Source: CAWAMR01 sp963783095 (GTDB taxonomy: Bacteria > Planctomycetota > Planctomycetia > Gemmatales > Gemmataceae). From it: 64,000 nt of DNA. Positions 10,581-20,163 of this stretch are shown here, piece by piece. The position numbers were made by a program, and so were the translations under genes. The stretch's first letter is position 1. The number at the start of each line of letters is the position of its first letter. The notes beneath the pieces are model-generated. The model was not told the DNA's origin, searched no databases, and saw nothing but the letters and a program-made list of their open reading frames with translations. The stretch covers positions 124,001 through 188,000 of the forward strand of contig CAWAMR010000008.1 of NCBI GenBank assembly GCA_963783095.1, in the 5' to 3' direction.

Positions 10581-13500
10581 TTCAGGTTCTCCTCATCGTG
10601 GTTTTTGGAACGGCGCAGGCCGCGTTCATATTGAGCCGGCGTAACATATCGCGTGTGATAGCGTTTCCAATCGTCCGGAAAGCTCCGGTAGACGGGATCA
10701 TCCTCCAGCGGGCCGGGTGGCGCATCGTAATTCTTCATGCCATGATAGGGTAAGGGCAACACCGTCTTGCCCCAGCGCGTGTTCAGATCCCCATCCTTGA
10801 CCCAGCCGTCGCAGATCCAAACGAAGTCGCGCTTCCAGCCGGCCGGCGGGGCATCCGGAGCGGAATAGGTCAGTCGAAGTTCATCGCCGGCGTTCATGAT
10901 GACGTAACGATCATCGGGTTTCTCGATCAATTCGCGCACATCGCCAAAGCGGGTATGAAAACCGATAAGGTCACGCCAGTACTGCCGGTTCGCGATGACT
11001 TCATCGTAATGGGGTAGTTCCGGCGCACTGGGGCTCGCCTGGGTCATGCGCACGATACCGCGAAAGCTCAAATCAGCTGATTGGGCAGTCAGGCGCTGCT
11101 GCCTGCATTGGCCCGCATCCAGGCCGGATGCATAATGAAGCGCATCCCAATAGATCTCAAGATTGGTCCTGAGCCTGAATCGCCGGGTGACTTGTGTTCC
11201 CTCAATGCCATCCAGGCGGATCACACAAGTCTTGTTCTTGCCGGCAGGAAAACCAAGTCCGGCGCGGCCAACTTTCCAGGCTCCCTTGCCGTCGGGAATT
11301 TCCAAAGTGAGGGCTTGAGGCTTGATCGACTTGTTTTGCTCCAGAGCAAAATTGATCGAGCTATCGGTCGGGTGAATCCAGCCATTTGCCAGTAGATACA
11401 CGGCACCAGTCTTCGGAGCATCCTCACCCAGATCGATCTCGACCCAGTGGTCGTTGGTGACTCCCTGATATTGACCACGTCCGGCACGATCCAGATAGTT
11501 GCCATCCACAGCACGCACGATGTCGGTGACATCGTGCCCCCGGTGATCCCAGGCACGAGCAACCGGTCTGGCCGGGCTGGTCAAGTAGACTTGCGGCCTG
11601 GTCGGCTCCAGGAAAAACCGTTCATCGATATAAACTTCGGTCCCGGGCGGATGATCGACGACCATCAGGCCCAGTTCATCCAGAAAGTGCGTTTCCCAGA
11701 GGTTCGCATTGATCCGAACGTCGTAGATGCCGTTGCGCTCTACCATTTGATCGCCGCGAATCTTCACCCAGTCGGTCGTTTGCGCAAAACCGCCCTGGTC
11801 TTGCGCATTGATGTACATGCCCAGCGGAGTGCTCCAGCAGAAATCGGTGACGAAAACCATCCGCTCACCATTCCAGGTGTACAAGAATGGGCAAGAGGTC
11901 TTCAGTCTTTGACCGAGCGTGATCGGGCCCCCGGCCACTGTCGCAAATTCATGCTGAAACGATCCGTTCGCCCAAACAATCTTGAGAAAATCGACTTTCT
12001 TGGACGTGCCCAACCCGATGCGAATCGCCGGTTGATCGACGAGTTGTTTGACGACCAGCACGCCGGTGCGCATTTCCACTTCGCTTCCCAGCCCGAAACT
12101 GTTGACGCGCGCATCTCCTTCTGCGTTGACGGATCTCGGTTTGATGGTCAACGATTGATACCCTTTTGTCCCCACCGCTTGATGCCATTGAACATGTCCC
12201 TTGTCGTCGAGACCCAGAAAATCGAGTACGCCTTTTTCGTTCAGATCGACAACGTTGGCGACACCGCGCGGCACGGCCGCGGGCAACAGCACATAACCGC
12301 CTTTGCCATCCGCCAACCACGCCGTTCCTCCCGAGGGAGTCCGCAAGACCAAATCGATTGCACCGTTGTTGTCGAGATCCATCGCCAGCAGGCGCACTGT
12401 GCCAATCCGAAGGGGCGAAGCGGCATCGCGCTTCGCCAGTTCGCCGACATCCCAGCGATCGCCCTTGTCGCGGTCGGAGATGCGCAGGAGCAATCCCGAT
12501 TCCGTGAGCGCAATCAAATCGAGGACGCCGTCATCATTCACATCCGCGACGGCAAGAGCACAATAAGTCTGTTGCCGATCGGGCACCGCTCGGGCGGCAA
12601 AAACGCCCTTGCGCTGATTCATGAAGATATGCAAATGCCCGGATGCATCGAGCAGGGCAACATCCGCAGCGCCATCGTTGTCCAGGTCGAGCCAGGCAAA
12701 TGCACGAACATCGCTAAGTCCAGGAAAAATAGGTTGAGCTGAAAATGTGCCGTCGGCATTATTGCGGAGTAAAATCGGTGCCCCCTTGCGTCGCGCCAGC
12801 AGAATGTCGAGATCCCCGTCGAAGTCGATATCAATCGCCCAGGCTCCGTAGTAATCGCCCGATAAAACATCGACGGGCAGGGCGGTTCGCGCGGTCACAT
12901 CCTCGAAAAACCCCGCCGGTCTGGGATGGTTCTGAGGCATGAGCGCAAAACAACCTGGGCCGACCAGCGGTGCCGCGACCTTGACGATATCGATTTGCTG
13001 GTGAAATCGCAGTCCGCCCGCACCGGCCAGCAGAACATCCGGATATTGATCGTTGTCCCAATCAAGGCCCAGGATGCCGTCGATGCTGGGCGGGATCGAT
13101 TCAGCGCCGCTGGGAAAAGCAAATTGCGGTAGAGGCCCATTGCCAATCCGGACCAGCTTTGAATCAAATACAAACACCGAAGGCGGGCTGGTTCCGTCCA
13201 GCCAGAGTGGTGTGATGCCGGTCCACGACTTGGCTTGCACGTCCGGAAGAACTTCAAAGTTGACCACCTTGAACGTCAAGTCCAGGTCCGGCTCCGCAGG
13301 TGCCGAACGCACGGGAGCGAGTCGAATCAGTTTTTGCAAGGTGGTCCCGATGTTGGCATCCTGGGGTGAAAGGCTTGCCACGGTTGCCCCGTAACCGGGT
13401 TCTCCCATCAGCACCCGGCCCAGCCGGCCTGTTTCAAGCTCCAGGACAGATGACTTGGGATTTTCACTTTCCTTCTTCACCAGGGCCAGTTGTTTCCGCG

Positions 13501-14176
13501 CAATTTCCTGCCAGGTATTCGAGATTTTGTCCAGTACCGCCAGGGTTTTTCGAAAGGTAGGCAGATCGTTGGCAATGATTGCTTCATGGGCCAGTTGCGC
13601 CAGCACGGGTAGATTGTTGGGTTCGATTTCCAGGATTTGCTCGAAAATGACCCGGCGTTGGTTGTAAGCATCGGGATCAGCTTCTTTGGAAATGACTTCC
13701 GCAATCTTGTAGAGCCTGCGCGTGTTACGAGGGTCGCCGGCCGATGCCTTGCGAAAATGCTCCTTGGCAATCGAGTATTTGTACTCCTTCTCGGCCAGGA
13801 AGCCGGCAATTTCTTCGATGTCCGGATTGTCGGGGGCCAGTTGCATGGCCTTGGCAAGATCTGCCGATGCCTGTTTCGCTTGACCGAACTCGCGCATGTG
13901 CAAAATGGCTCGATTGGCCCAGGCGGCAGGCTCCTCGGGAATCATTTCAATGGCTTTGGTCAAATTCTCTTCTGCATCTTTCGGCAACCCGGCATCGAGC
14001 TGGGCAGTTCCGGTCTGGAAGGCCGACACATAAGCGTCATAACGGGGGTCGCCCGGGCCGGGCAACATCGGCTCCGGTGGTTTGGTGCGCAATACATAGA
14101 CGAGAACCCCAGCGGTTACAATTGCTGCTGCCGCCAGAATGAGAATGACGCGACGATAGTAGGTAAGAAACTGCAT
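10577..14176 (-). CDS. large TPR plus CRTAC1-like propeller protein
   Basis: This protein of about 1,199 residues has an N-terminal membrane anchor (VILILAAAAIVTAGVLVYVL), TPR repeats at about residues 40-240, FG-GAP repeats with loops DIDFDGDLDILL, DLDNDGAADVALL and DVNDDGVLDLI, then an ASPIC-like module (GLGTSKKVDFLKIVWANG). About 400 further C-terminal residues include a possible carbohydrate-binding-like fold; no family is recognised there. I prefer the ATG at 14176 over the one at 14188 because GAGGTG lies just upstream of it. Its TGA overlaps the next ATG as ATGA. It heads the UnbV/UnbU operon and, unlike most long genes here, has no frame break. Confidence 0.8.
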   Translation of the reverse strand: MQFLTYYRRVILILAAAAIVTAGVLVYVLRTKPPEPMLPGPGDPRYDAYVSAFQTGTAQLDAGLPKDAEENLTKAIEMIPEEPAAWANRAILHMREFGQAKQASADLAKAMQLAPDNPDIEEIAGFLAEKEYKYSIAKEHFRKASAGDPRNTRRLYKIAEVISKEADPDAYNQRRVIFEQILEIEPNNLPVLAQLAHEAIIANDLPTFRKTLAVLDKISNTWQEIARKQLALVKKESENPKSSVLELETGRLGRVLMGEPGYGATVASLSPQDANIGTTLQKLIRLAPVRSAPAEPDLDLTFKVVNFEVLPDVQAKSWTGITPLWLDGTSPPSVFVFDSKLVRIGNGPLPQFAFPSGAESIPPSIDGILGLDWDNDQYPDVLLAGAGGLRFHQQIDIVKVAAPLVGPGCFALMPQNHPRPAGFFEDVTARTALPVDVLSGDYYGAWAIDIDFDGDLDILLARRKGAPILLRNNADGTFSAQPIFPGLSDVRAFAWLDLDNDGAADVALLDASGHLHIFMNQRKGVFAARAVPDRQQTYCALAVADVNDDGVLDLIALTESGLLLRISDRDKGDRWDVGELAKRDAASPLRIGTVRLLAMDLDNNGAIDLVLRTPSGGTAWLADGKGGYVLLPAAVPRGVANVVDLNEKGVLDFLGLDDKGHVQWHQAVGTKGYQSLTIKPRSVNAEGDARVNSFGLGSEVEMRTGVLVVKQLVDQPAIRIGLGTSKKVDFLKIVWANGSFQHEFATVAGGPITLGQRLKTSCPFLYTWNGERMVFVTDFCWSTPLGMYINAQDQGGFAQTTDWVKIRGDQMVERNGIYDVRINANLWETHFLDELGLMVVDHPPGTEVYIDERFFLEPTRPQVYLTSPARPVARAWDHRGHDVTDIVRAVDGNYLDRAGRGQYQGVTNDHWVEIDLGEDAPKTGAVYLLANGWIHPTDSSINFALEQNKSIKPQALTLEIPDGKGAWKVGRAGLGFPAGKNKTCVIRLDGIEGTQVTRRFRLRTNLEIYWDALHYASGLDAGQCRQQRLTAQSADLSFRGIVRMTQASPSAPELPHYDEVIANRQYWRDLIGFHTRFGDVRELIEKPDDRYVIMNAGDELRLTYSAPDAPPAGWKRDFVWICDGWVKDGDLNTRWGKTVLPLPYHGMKNYDAPPGPLEDDPVYRSFPDDWKRYHTRYVTPAQYERGLRRSKNHDEENLK

Positions 14177-14408
14177 TCGACACCTCATCCAGGTAACAAG
14201 GGTTGCCAGTCATTGACGACGGATTCTTCTCTCCCAGGCAAATCGCTGGGGTTGCCCATCTGAAAAAAACTCTTCGTTTTGTTGCCTTTACTCTTGCTTT
14301 TCCACAAGGGATTTAGGATAACCCAGCACCACAAAACGGTTGTGGCAACATGTCTGGGAGAAACAGTTCTCTCCCACCGGTCCACCAGTCTTTTTTTGAG
14401 GAAACATC

Positions 14409-14687
14409 ATGGCTACGGACGAAGTACTGGTCAACCAGAAGGAAATTCTGGCCAACCAGCGGTCCATTCTGGACAACCAATCCGCATTGACCAAGATACT
14501 GGCCAATCAGGCCGCCATCACGGCCAACCAGACGACAATCATGTCGAACCAGGGCAAGCTCGACAAGCTGGTCGCCGAGGTTGCCGCCGTGCTGGCCAAC
14601 CAGGAATCCATTCAGGAAAATCAGGCCAAGATTATTGCCAACCAGCAAACAATCATTGCCAATCAGGGTCGTATCCTGAGTAAGTAG
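14409..14687 (+). CDS. small Asn-rich heptad-repeat (coiled-coil) protein
   Basis: This 92-residue protein consists almost wholly of seven-residue units of the form [I/L]-x-x-N-Q-x-x: ILANQRS, ILDNQSA, ITANQTT, IMSNQGK, IQENQAK, IIANQQT, IIANQGR. A short non-Asn stretch, LDKLVAEVAAVL, lies in the middle. With Ile at heptad position a and Asn at d, this matches the N@d trimeric coiled-coil pattern known from trimeric autotransporter stalks, where Asn binds anions in the core. GAGGAAACATC precedes the ATG, a good ribosome binding site. No signal peptide or membrane segment is present. Function is unknown; a trimeric fibre or oligomeriser is inferred. Confidence 0.75.
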   Translation: MATDEVLVNQKEILANQRSILDNQSALTKILANQAAITANQTTIMSNQGKLDKLVAEVAAVLANQESIQENQAKIIANQQTIIANQGRILSK

Positions 14688-14717
14688 GCCGATAGCGCAA
14701 CCGGCGCAACACCAATT

Positions 14718-14855
14718 CCCTCTCCTCCTGTACTCAGGGGGGAGGGGAAAACCTTCATCCTTCCTTGACGCGTCTTTCATGGAGAAAGCCTCAACCCTCA
14801 CCCTAACCCTCTCCCCTGAGTACAGGGGAGAGGGGATTAGCGCTTGCTCGCTCTC
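14718..14855. repeat. palindrome-ended intergenic element, copy 1
   Basis: The ends read CCCTCTCC..GTACTCAGG and CCTGAGTACAGGGGAGAGG, which are inverted copies. The interior carries ACGCGTCTTTCATGG and CCCTCACCCTAACCCTCTCC, and the downstream flank is GATTAGCGCTTGCTC. A second copy with the same layout lies at 33329-33478. Confidence 0.75.
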
Positions 14856-14858
14856 TTT

Positions 14859-15680
14859 TCAATTCGTGGGCATTAGTCGGTCTTCGGCCTGCCTCGCCTC
14901 ATTTCCCGTAAAAGAAAGCATTTCCAGTATCGTCGACCGAAGTTGCAGAAAGCCCGGATGGTTGCGCAGTCGAGGCCGTTCCAGCGGCACGTCGATGATG
15001 CGTTCGATTCGTCCAGGTCGGGGCGTAATTACGGCGATTCGAGTACTCATGTAGATGGCCTCGTCGATATCGTGCGTGACCAGCACCATGGTGGTTCTGC
15101 GTGCCTGCCAGATGCGCAGAACCTCATCCTGCATTCTCATCCGCGTGAACTGGTCGAGCGCTCCCAACGGCTCGTCGAGCATCAACACCTTCGGATGGTT
15201 AATCAGCGCGCGGGCCAGTGCCGCCCGCTGGGCCATGCCGCCCGATAATTCGTGGGGATAGACATCGGCAAACGCCTCAATCCCCACCAGTTGCATGTAT
15301 TCTTCTACGTCCTGGCGGTATTGATGGTGCACTCCCCGCGCCACCAGTCCCGCGCGGATGTTGCCGCGCACGCTCAGCCACGGAAAAAGATTCGGATCCT
15401 GAAAAATCAAGCCGCGCTCGGCGCTGGGGCCGGCGATCGGCTGAGAGCCGACCCTTAGCTCCCCGGAACTGGGCTGGTCCAGTCCCGCCAGGAGACGCAG
15501 AAGGGTCGATTTGCCGCAACCGCTCGGCCCGATCAGTGAAATCAACTCCCCTGGTTCGACCGAGAGCGAGATCCCATTGAGAGCTTGGACTTCGGAGCCA
15601 TCCCCGGCACGGTACGACTTTTTCACTCCCGAAATGACCAGCGAAGAACCCTCGGCGATGCTTTGCGATGCGCTCACCAT
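14859..15680 (-). CDS. ABC importer ATPase (NitT/TauT type, SsuB/TauB-like)
   Basis: This is the ATP-binding subunit of an uptake system. Walker A is GPSGCGKSTLL, the signature is ELSGGMAQRAALARAL, Walker B is VLMLDEPLGALDQ, and the switch is VTHDIDEA. The LDQFTRMRMQDEVLRIW and PGRIERIIDVPLERPR segments fit the nitrate/sulfonate/taurine class. The start at 15680 is chosen because GGGAG lies 7 bases upstream; this ATG overlaps the permease stop (ATGGTGA), so translation is coupled. With the permease and binding protein upstream it forms a complete leftward importer operon. Confidence 0.9.
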   Translation of the reverse strand: MVSASQSIAEGSSLVISGVKKSYRAGDGSEVQALNGISLSVEPGELISLIGPSGCGKSTLLRLLAGLDQPSSGELRVGSQPIAGPSAERGLIFQDPNLFPWLSVRGNIRAGLVARGVHHQYRQDVEEYMQLVGIEAFADVYPHELSGGMAQRAALARALINHPKVLMLDEPLGALDQFTRMRMQDEVLRIWQARRTTMVLVTHDIDEAIYMSTRIAVITPRPGRIERIIDVPLERPRLRNHPGFLQLRSTILEMLSFTGNEARQAEDRLMPTN

Positions 15681-16732
15681 TTGATGACTCCCTTCTGCCA
15701 CTTGAGGACGCGGTCTCGAACTTTGAACAGGAGCGTCAAGAGGGCCGAATACAACACCGAAAGAACCAATATCGCGCCGTAGACCTTGCCGTATTCAGCG
15801 TAGCCTTTTTGCCAGGGGATGTACCAGCCTAGGCCCGCCTGGACACCGTTGGTTTCCGCAACCGGCAGCGTCAGGAACGTGGTCAACAGTCCCACAAAGA
15901 GGCCCAGAAAAACATTCGGTAGCGCAGAAGGAATCGCCACGTGAAGGATCAGGTAACGTCGATTTGCTCCCAGTGTCCGCGCCACATCCAGATACGAGAC
16001 GCGAACATTGGCGATGCCGGAAGCGGTCAACATGGTCATGGGGAACCACACTGCGTAGGCGATCAGGACGACGCCACCCACGAAGGCACTGGTGGAAATC
16101 GTCATGACGACAATGACCAGAACCGTAGCGGGAATCGGGCCGACAATCTTCATGACCGGCATGCCCCAGTAACGGCCCAGAGGAAACCAGCCGATCACGA
16201 CTCCGGAAATGAAGCCGACACATACGCCGACCATATAGCCAGTGAACAATAACAGGGACGAGTGATGTAAACTGGTCAAGAGAATGTCGCGGTCTTCGAT
16301 CAAACCGCCCAGCACTTCATCCGGGCTGGGGAAAAACGGCTGTTGCAGCCAGCCCATCTTGCCCGTCACGAAGTCCCACAAACAGACGATAGTCAATCCT
16401 GCGGCGAAGAGCGGGGAGTAATAGCGCACCAGCGGGCGAATGGGCCGGCAAAGCACGTGGGCGAATGCCACAAGGATCGAAAGCCCGATCAGAATATCGA
16501 GCAAGATCGGGTAAGGGTGTTTCCATCCCGGCAGTTTATCCAGCCACGACATCGTCGGAAGCCGGCCATCCGGGATGAGCCGATGAACCAGCAGCGCCAG
16601 GCTCGCGGCAACAACAGGAGCCAGAACCGCGATGATACCAGCGATTGACGGAGGATGCGGACTGTTGGTCGTGACCGGCGTCTTTGACACCCTGGTTGTC
16701 GCAGTAAAGGATTCGAGAACATTCGAGGACAA
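15674..16732 (-). CDS. ABC importer permease (SsuC/TauC-like)
   Basis: This integral membrane permease of about 352 residues belongs to the binding-protein-dependent family. The EAA-type loop reads ASGIANVRVSYLDVARTLGA followed by NRRYLILHVAIPSALPN, diagnostic for NitT/TauT permeases. It is longer than the usual 260 residues because of extra N-terminal helices (SIAGIIAVLAPVVAASLAL, ILLDILIGLSILVAFAHVL). I place the start at TTG 16732, where AGGAG lies 7 bases upstream; reading further upstream would run into the binding-protein gene. It overlaps the ATPase gene by 7 bp. Confidence 0.85.
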   Translation of the reverse strand: MSSNVLESFTATTRVSKTPVTTNSPHPPSIAGIIAVLAPVVAASLALLVHRLIPDGRLPTMSWLDKLPGWKHPYPILLDILIGLSILVAFAHVLCRPIRPLVRYYSPLFAAGLTIVCLWDFVTGKMGWLQQPFFPSPDEVLGGLIEDRDILLTSLHHSSLLLFTGYMVGVCVGFISGVVIGWFPLGRYWGMPVMKIVGPIPATVLVIVVMTISTSAFVGGVVLIAYAVWFPMTMLTASGIANVRVSYLDVARTLGANRRYLILHVAIPSALPNVFLGLFVGLLTTFLTLPVAETNGVQAGLGWYIPWQKGYAEYGKVYGAILVLSVLYSALLTLLFKVRDRVLKWQKGVIKW

Positions 16733-16760
16733 GACCGATCTCCTGATAGGGTGAAGAAGA

Positions 16761-17927
16761 CTATTCCGGGCAGCAGCCGTGACAGCAGGTGAGGTCGTTC
16801 GTTGCGTCAAACACCAAAGCAAACTCCTCGGGAGTGAGCAAGACCGGCTTCCCACCTCCGGCAACTTTCTCGACTCTTAGGCTCTTCACCCAGTCATCGT
16901 TGACCCCGTCGAGATCTTGCCACGCGCGACGGGCCAGAACTTCCGGGTCGGTCCCATCCTTCAAAAGACCAGCCTGCTTCATTTCGCGGGCTGCATCTTC
17001 AACACTCTTTTTGCATTGCGACACTCCAGGAAGATAAGTGAGTTTTGAAATCGCCTGGGCATTGATCTCGGCCGAGGCCGCGATGTATTTTTTCTCGACC
17101 GCCAGCTCGGCGGCAGTGGTGGGGTTTTCCTCGACCCACCTTGCTGCTTTCAGCATGGCACGCGTCACCTTTGCCGCAGCAGCCGGGTGCTCGCGCGCCA
17201 GCTTGCCGCTGACGACCACCGCACAACAATACTCGTCCTTGTAGGGTTCATCGATCGCCTGATCGGTAATCGTCTTCACTAAGCCCTTGCCGATGAGAAT
17301 CGTTCCGATCGGATCGGAGGTGGCGAGCGCATCGATCCGGCCATCCGCCAGTGCCTTCCCGATGGCATCCGGCGGGAAAGTGAACCACTGGACTTGCTTG
17401 CTCTCGATACGGGGGTCGATGCCGTTGGCACTCAGAACCCGGCTCGTGAACAGAAAAGGCGGGCTGCCCAGGTGAGTCGGCACGCCGATTCTCTTCCCTT
17501 TCAGATCCTTCACCGACTTGATGTCGGACTTGGCGGCGACCTGGAGCCTTAAGCAGCCGGTGTGGATGCCGCCGGTGATTTTAATGTCCGTGCCGTTTTC
17601 GATTGGTTTGAGCACATACATGATGAGGGTATGATTGGCATCAAATTGGCCGGTTCCGAGCCCCTCGCGCAGACCGTCCCAGTCCGTCTTGACCAACTCT
17701 ACTTCGAGTCCCTCTTCCGCGTAGAACCCTTTTTCAAGGGCGATGAAGATGGGGGCCTCGCAGGTCAGTCCGAGATAGGCGACCTTGAGCTTGTTTTTTG
17801 GACCTTGTGGTCCTTTGCTACACCCATTCAGAAGTAGACAAACGGTACTCGCCGGAACCAGCACCAACAGCAATAGCAGCACAGAGCGCAAAGATCGTCG
17901 GGATTTCCCGACGCTGGAATTCGTCAT
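16761..17927 (-). CDS. NMT1/SsuA-like solute-binding lipoprotein with Cys-rich tail
   Basis: This is the substrate-binding subunit of the importer. A lipoprotein signal peptide ends in LLLNGC, followed by the NMT1/SsuA fold: LKVAYLGLTCEAPIFIALEK, GFYAEEGLEVELVKTDW, DLKGKRIGVPTHLGSPP. The start at 17927 is preferred over 17969 because AGAGGA lies close upstream. The extreme C-terminus reads LTCCHGCCPE: four Cys and a His in six residues, not part of the usual fold. Substrate cannot be named; sulfonates, nitrate, bicarbonate or pyrimidine-like compounds are all possible for this family. Confidence 0.85.
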   Translation of the reverse strand: MTNSSVGKSRRSLRSVLLLLLVLVPASTVCLLLNGCSKGPQGPKNKLKVAYLGLTCEAPIFIALEKGFYAEEGLEVELVKTDWDGLREGLGTGQFDANHTLIMYVLKPIENGTDIKITGGIHTGCLRLQVAAKSDIKSVKDLKGKRIGVPTHLGSPPFLFTSRVLSANGIDPRIESKQVQWFTFPPDAIGKALADGRIDALATSDPIGTILIGKGLVKTITDQAIDEPYKDEYCCAVVVSGKLAREHPAAAAKVTRAMLKAARWVEENPTTAAELAVEKKYIAASAEINAQAISKLTYLPGVSQCKKSVEDAAREMKQAGLLKDGTDPEVLARRAWQDLDGVNDDWVKSLRVEKVAGGGKPVLLTPEEFALVFDATNDLTCCHGCCPE

Positions 17928-18127
17928 CGCGATCCTCTCAAATGTTCGTAGTGGGGCGAAATCGACCATGACTTGCGGCAGTCGAGGTCATTGGAAAACC
18001 ATAACGGTGCAGACACGCGCGGGTGCCTACGATCTTTCCGTATATCAGCGCAAGATGCGTTGAGTTTCAACGGTCAGAAGTGACGTTTGCAGGGCATCGA
18101 CTTTCGATGGCCGGGGGTTGGTTTTCA

Positions 18128-18559
18128 CTAAAGAGAAGATCGCGGAGGGGGATCGGGAGGTGAGAAGGTTTGGACGGGACAGCGTGGTGTGGTGTCTGGG
18201 ACTACGCCATCCATGCCCGATTTCGGAAGCAAGAGTGAGGTGAACAAGGTAGCGCAGGGCTTGCCGAGTGATACGGTGGTGGTCACCGGCGTTGTGGGCG
18301 GCCTGGAGGGATTCGACTTGCAATTCGGCCCGGAGCAGTGTCTCGGCAAGTGATCGGGCATCGATTGGCCGGGCTGAGATTGAATCTGCTGCTTGGCCAT
18401 CATGGAATCGACGTGGTTCCTGGCATCGCCGATGACCAAATAGTCGCCACAGGAAGCTTCAACTTTAGTCCCTGCAAACAACAAAACTCCCACCGCGGCT
18501 AACCTTACGATTAGTCGGTTGGAGTAAGAAAACCCGATGTGGTTTGGTTTTTTCACCAT
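18128..18559 (-). CDS. small secreted CGDY-family protein, copy 1
   Basis: This is a protein of about 143 residues with a signal peptide (LIVRLAAVGVLLFAG) ending near KVEASCGDYLVIG, then a spacer, then CSGPNCKSNPSRPPTTP. The SCGDY and C-x-GPNC blocks match three other genes in this window (23982, 25190, 32669). The C-terminal SIFHPPR block of the other copies is absent; the tail here is CPVQTFSPPDPPPRSSL, so either it has diverged or a frame break is present near 18200. Function is unknown. It lies alone between the importer and the asparagine-synthetase-like cassette. Confidence 0.6.
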   Translation of the reverse strand: MVKKPNHIGFSYSNRLIVRLAAVGVLLFAGTKVEASCGDYLVIGDARNHVDSMMAKQQIQSQPGQSMPDHLPRHCSGPNCKSNPSRPPTTPVTTTVSLGKPCATLFTSLLLPKSGMDGVVPDTTPRCPVQTFSPPDPPPRSSL

Positions 18560-18817
18560 CGGCTGACTCAGGTCGGGAGCCTTTATCTTTTACGTACTCT
18601 AACCCAGATTCGGGTTGTCGGCAATCCCTTAAACTCCTTTCATCTGCTTTTCCTTTAACAAATTCGATCCATCGTCTTCATTGCGACGTAAAAAGAAAGT
18701 TGTTTGCGATAAGATTTTTCAACGATGCCGGTTATTGGATGGCCGGACTCATTTCAATTAGGTTACTCCTGATTCCCGAAGTCGCATTCGGGACAGCATC
18801 TCGCAAAGGAAAGAGCG

Positions 18818-20163
18818 ATGAAATTCAAACCAACCGTCGAGCGCGTCGTGAATCTGACCGATTCGAGCAAAAACATCATCTACAATTTCACTCTCGAAGA
18901 GGCGATCGCCAGGGTTGCTTCGGGCGACCCTGCTCGCGTGGCCGCCATCGACGGCCAGTTCGCGCTACTGGCCGTCGTCGGCAAAAATGTCCGCATGGCC
19001 CGTTCCATCAGCAGGCCCCTGCGTTTCTTCATCGCCAAGCTCACCGACGGCCCCTGTCTGATCGCCGCTGACCGGATCGATACCATTCATCGCTTTCTCA
19101 AGGAACACGGTCTGGATGGTCAATTCCACCCAAGCTACACGCGCATGGTCCCTGCACATCACCTGACCGAGGTCGCGCTCGTCGGTTGTCCCGATCCCAT
19201 CCCCGGCTAGCGCGATTCTTTGCCCCGGCGAAGGGAAATCTTCAAGAGGATGTGTCAGCGCTCGGAGCTGCCTACATCGGTGCGCTTGCCGAAGAGATCT
19301 CGAAGTGGCTGCAAGCGTGCGGGCGCGAAGGCCCTATCGGAGTTTGCTTCTCAGGCGGCATCGACAGCGGCGCGGTATTTCTGGTCACGTATCACACCAT
19401 GCTGCACCTGGGGATGAGTCCCGCCCGGCTCAAGGCCTTCACGCTCGATGTCGAGGGCGGCGGCGAAGATTTGGAACAAGCCCGACGGTTTTTGCGCGAG
19501 GTCAAACTCGATTACATGCTTGAGCCGATCGAGGCAACTCGCTGCGACATCAATTGGCGGCAAGCGATCTCCGTCATCGAAGATTACAAGCCGCTCGACG
19601 TGCAATCCGCGGCCATGGCGCTCGCATTGGTTCGAGGTATTCGCAAACGCTACCCGGACTGGAAACTGCTGATCGACGGTGATGGCGGCGATGAAAACCT
19701 GAAGGATTATCCCATTGAAGATAACCCCGAACTGACGATTCGGAGCGTTCTGAACAACTCGATGCTCTACCAGGAAGGCTGGGGCGTGGAGGCGATCAAG
19801 CATTCGTTGACTTACTCGGGCGGCCTGAGCCGGGGCTACACGCGCACGTACGCGACGGCAGCTTCGGCCGGGTTTGAGGGGTTCAGTCCGTTTACGCTGC
19901 CCCGGCTCATCGAAATCGCCGAAGGAATTCCTTTCATCTCGTTGACCGACTGGAACCACGATCGGCTCTATCAACTCAAAGGAGACCTGGTCGCCGCCGG
20001 CGTCAAGGCCGTGACCGGCTTCACCATGCCGATCTTCACCAAGCGCCGATTCCAGCACGGGGCAACGGCCCGCTCAACCTTCGACGATCTGTTTCCGACG
20101 CAACCCTCGGACTACCGGCGGGCCTTTCACGCGATCTACGAGGGAACCGCTCGTGTGGGATGA
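18818..20163 (+). CDS. asparagine-synthetase-like amidotransferase/cyclase, one frame break
   Basis: This AsnB-family enzyme of about 448 residues has a C-terminal ATP-pyrophosphatase domain: PP-loop FSGGIDSGAVF and the LLIDGDGGDENLKDYP block, equivalent to the GEGADELFGGYP region of AsnB. The N-terminal domain starts MKFKPTVERV and has no Cys2 nucleophile, so it cannot act as a normal glutaminase; this resembles beta-lactam or carbapenam synthetases and other amide-forming members that adenylate a carboxylate. The frame breaks near 19205, where CPDPIPG continues as RLARFFAPAKGN. AAGGAAAGAGCG precedes the ATG. The radical SAM gene overlaps its stop, so these act together. Confidence 0.82.

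Noticed and set aside
18725..18772. 15-residue frame MPVIGWPDSFQLGYS just before the AsnB-like gene, considered as a precursor peptide
   Set aside because: No ribosome binding site, no leader-core layout and too short to support.
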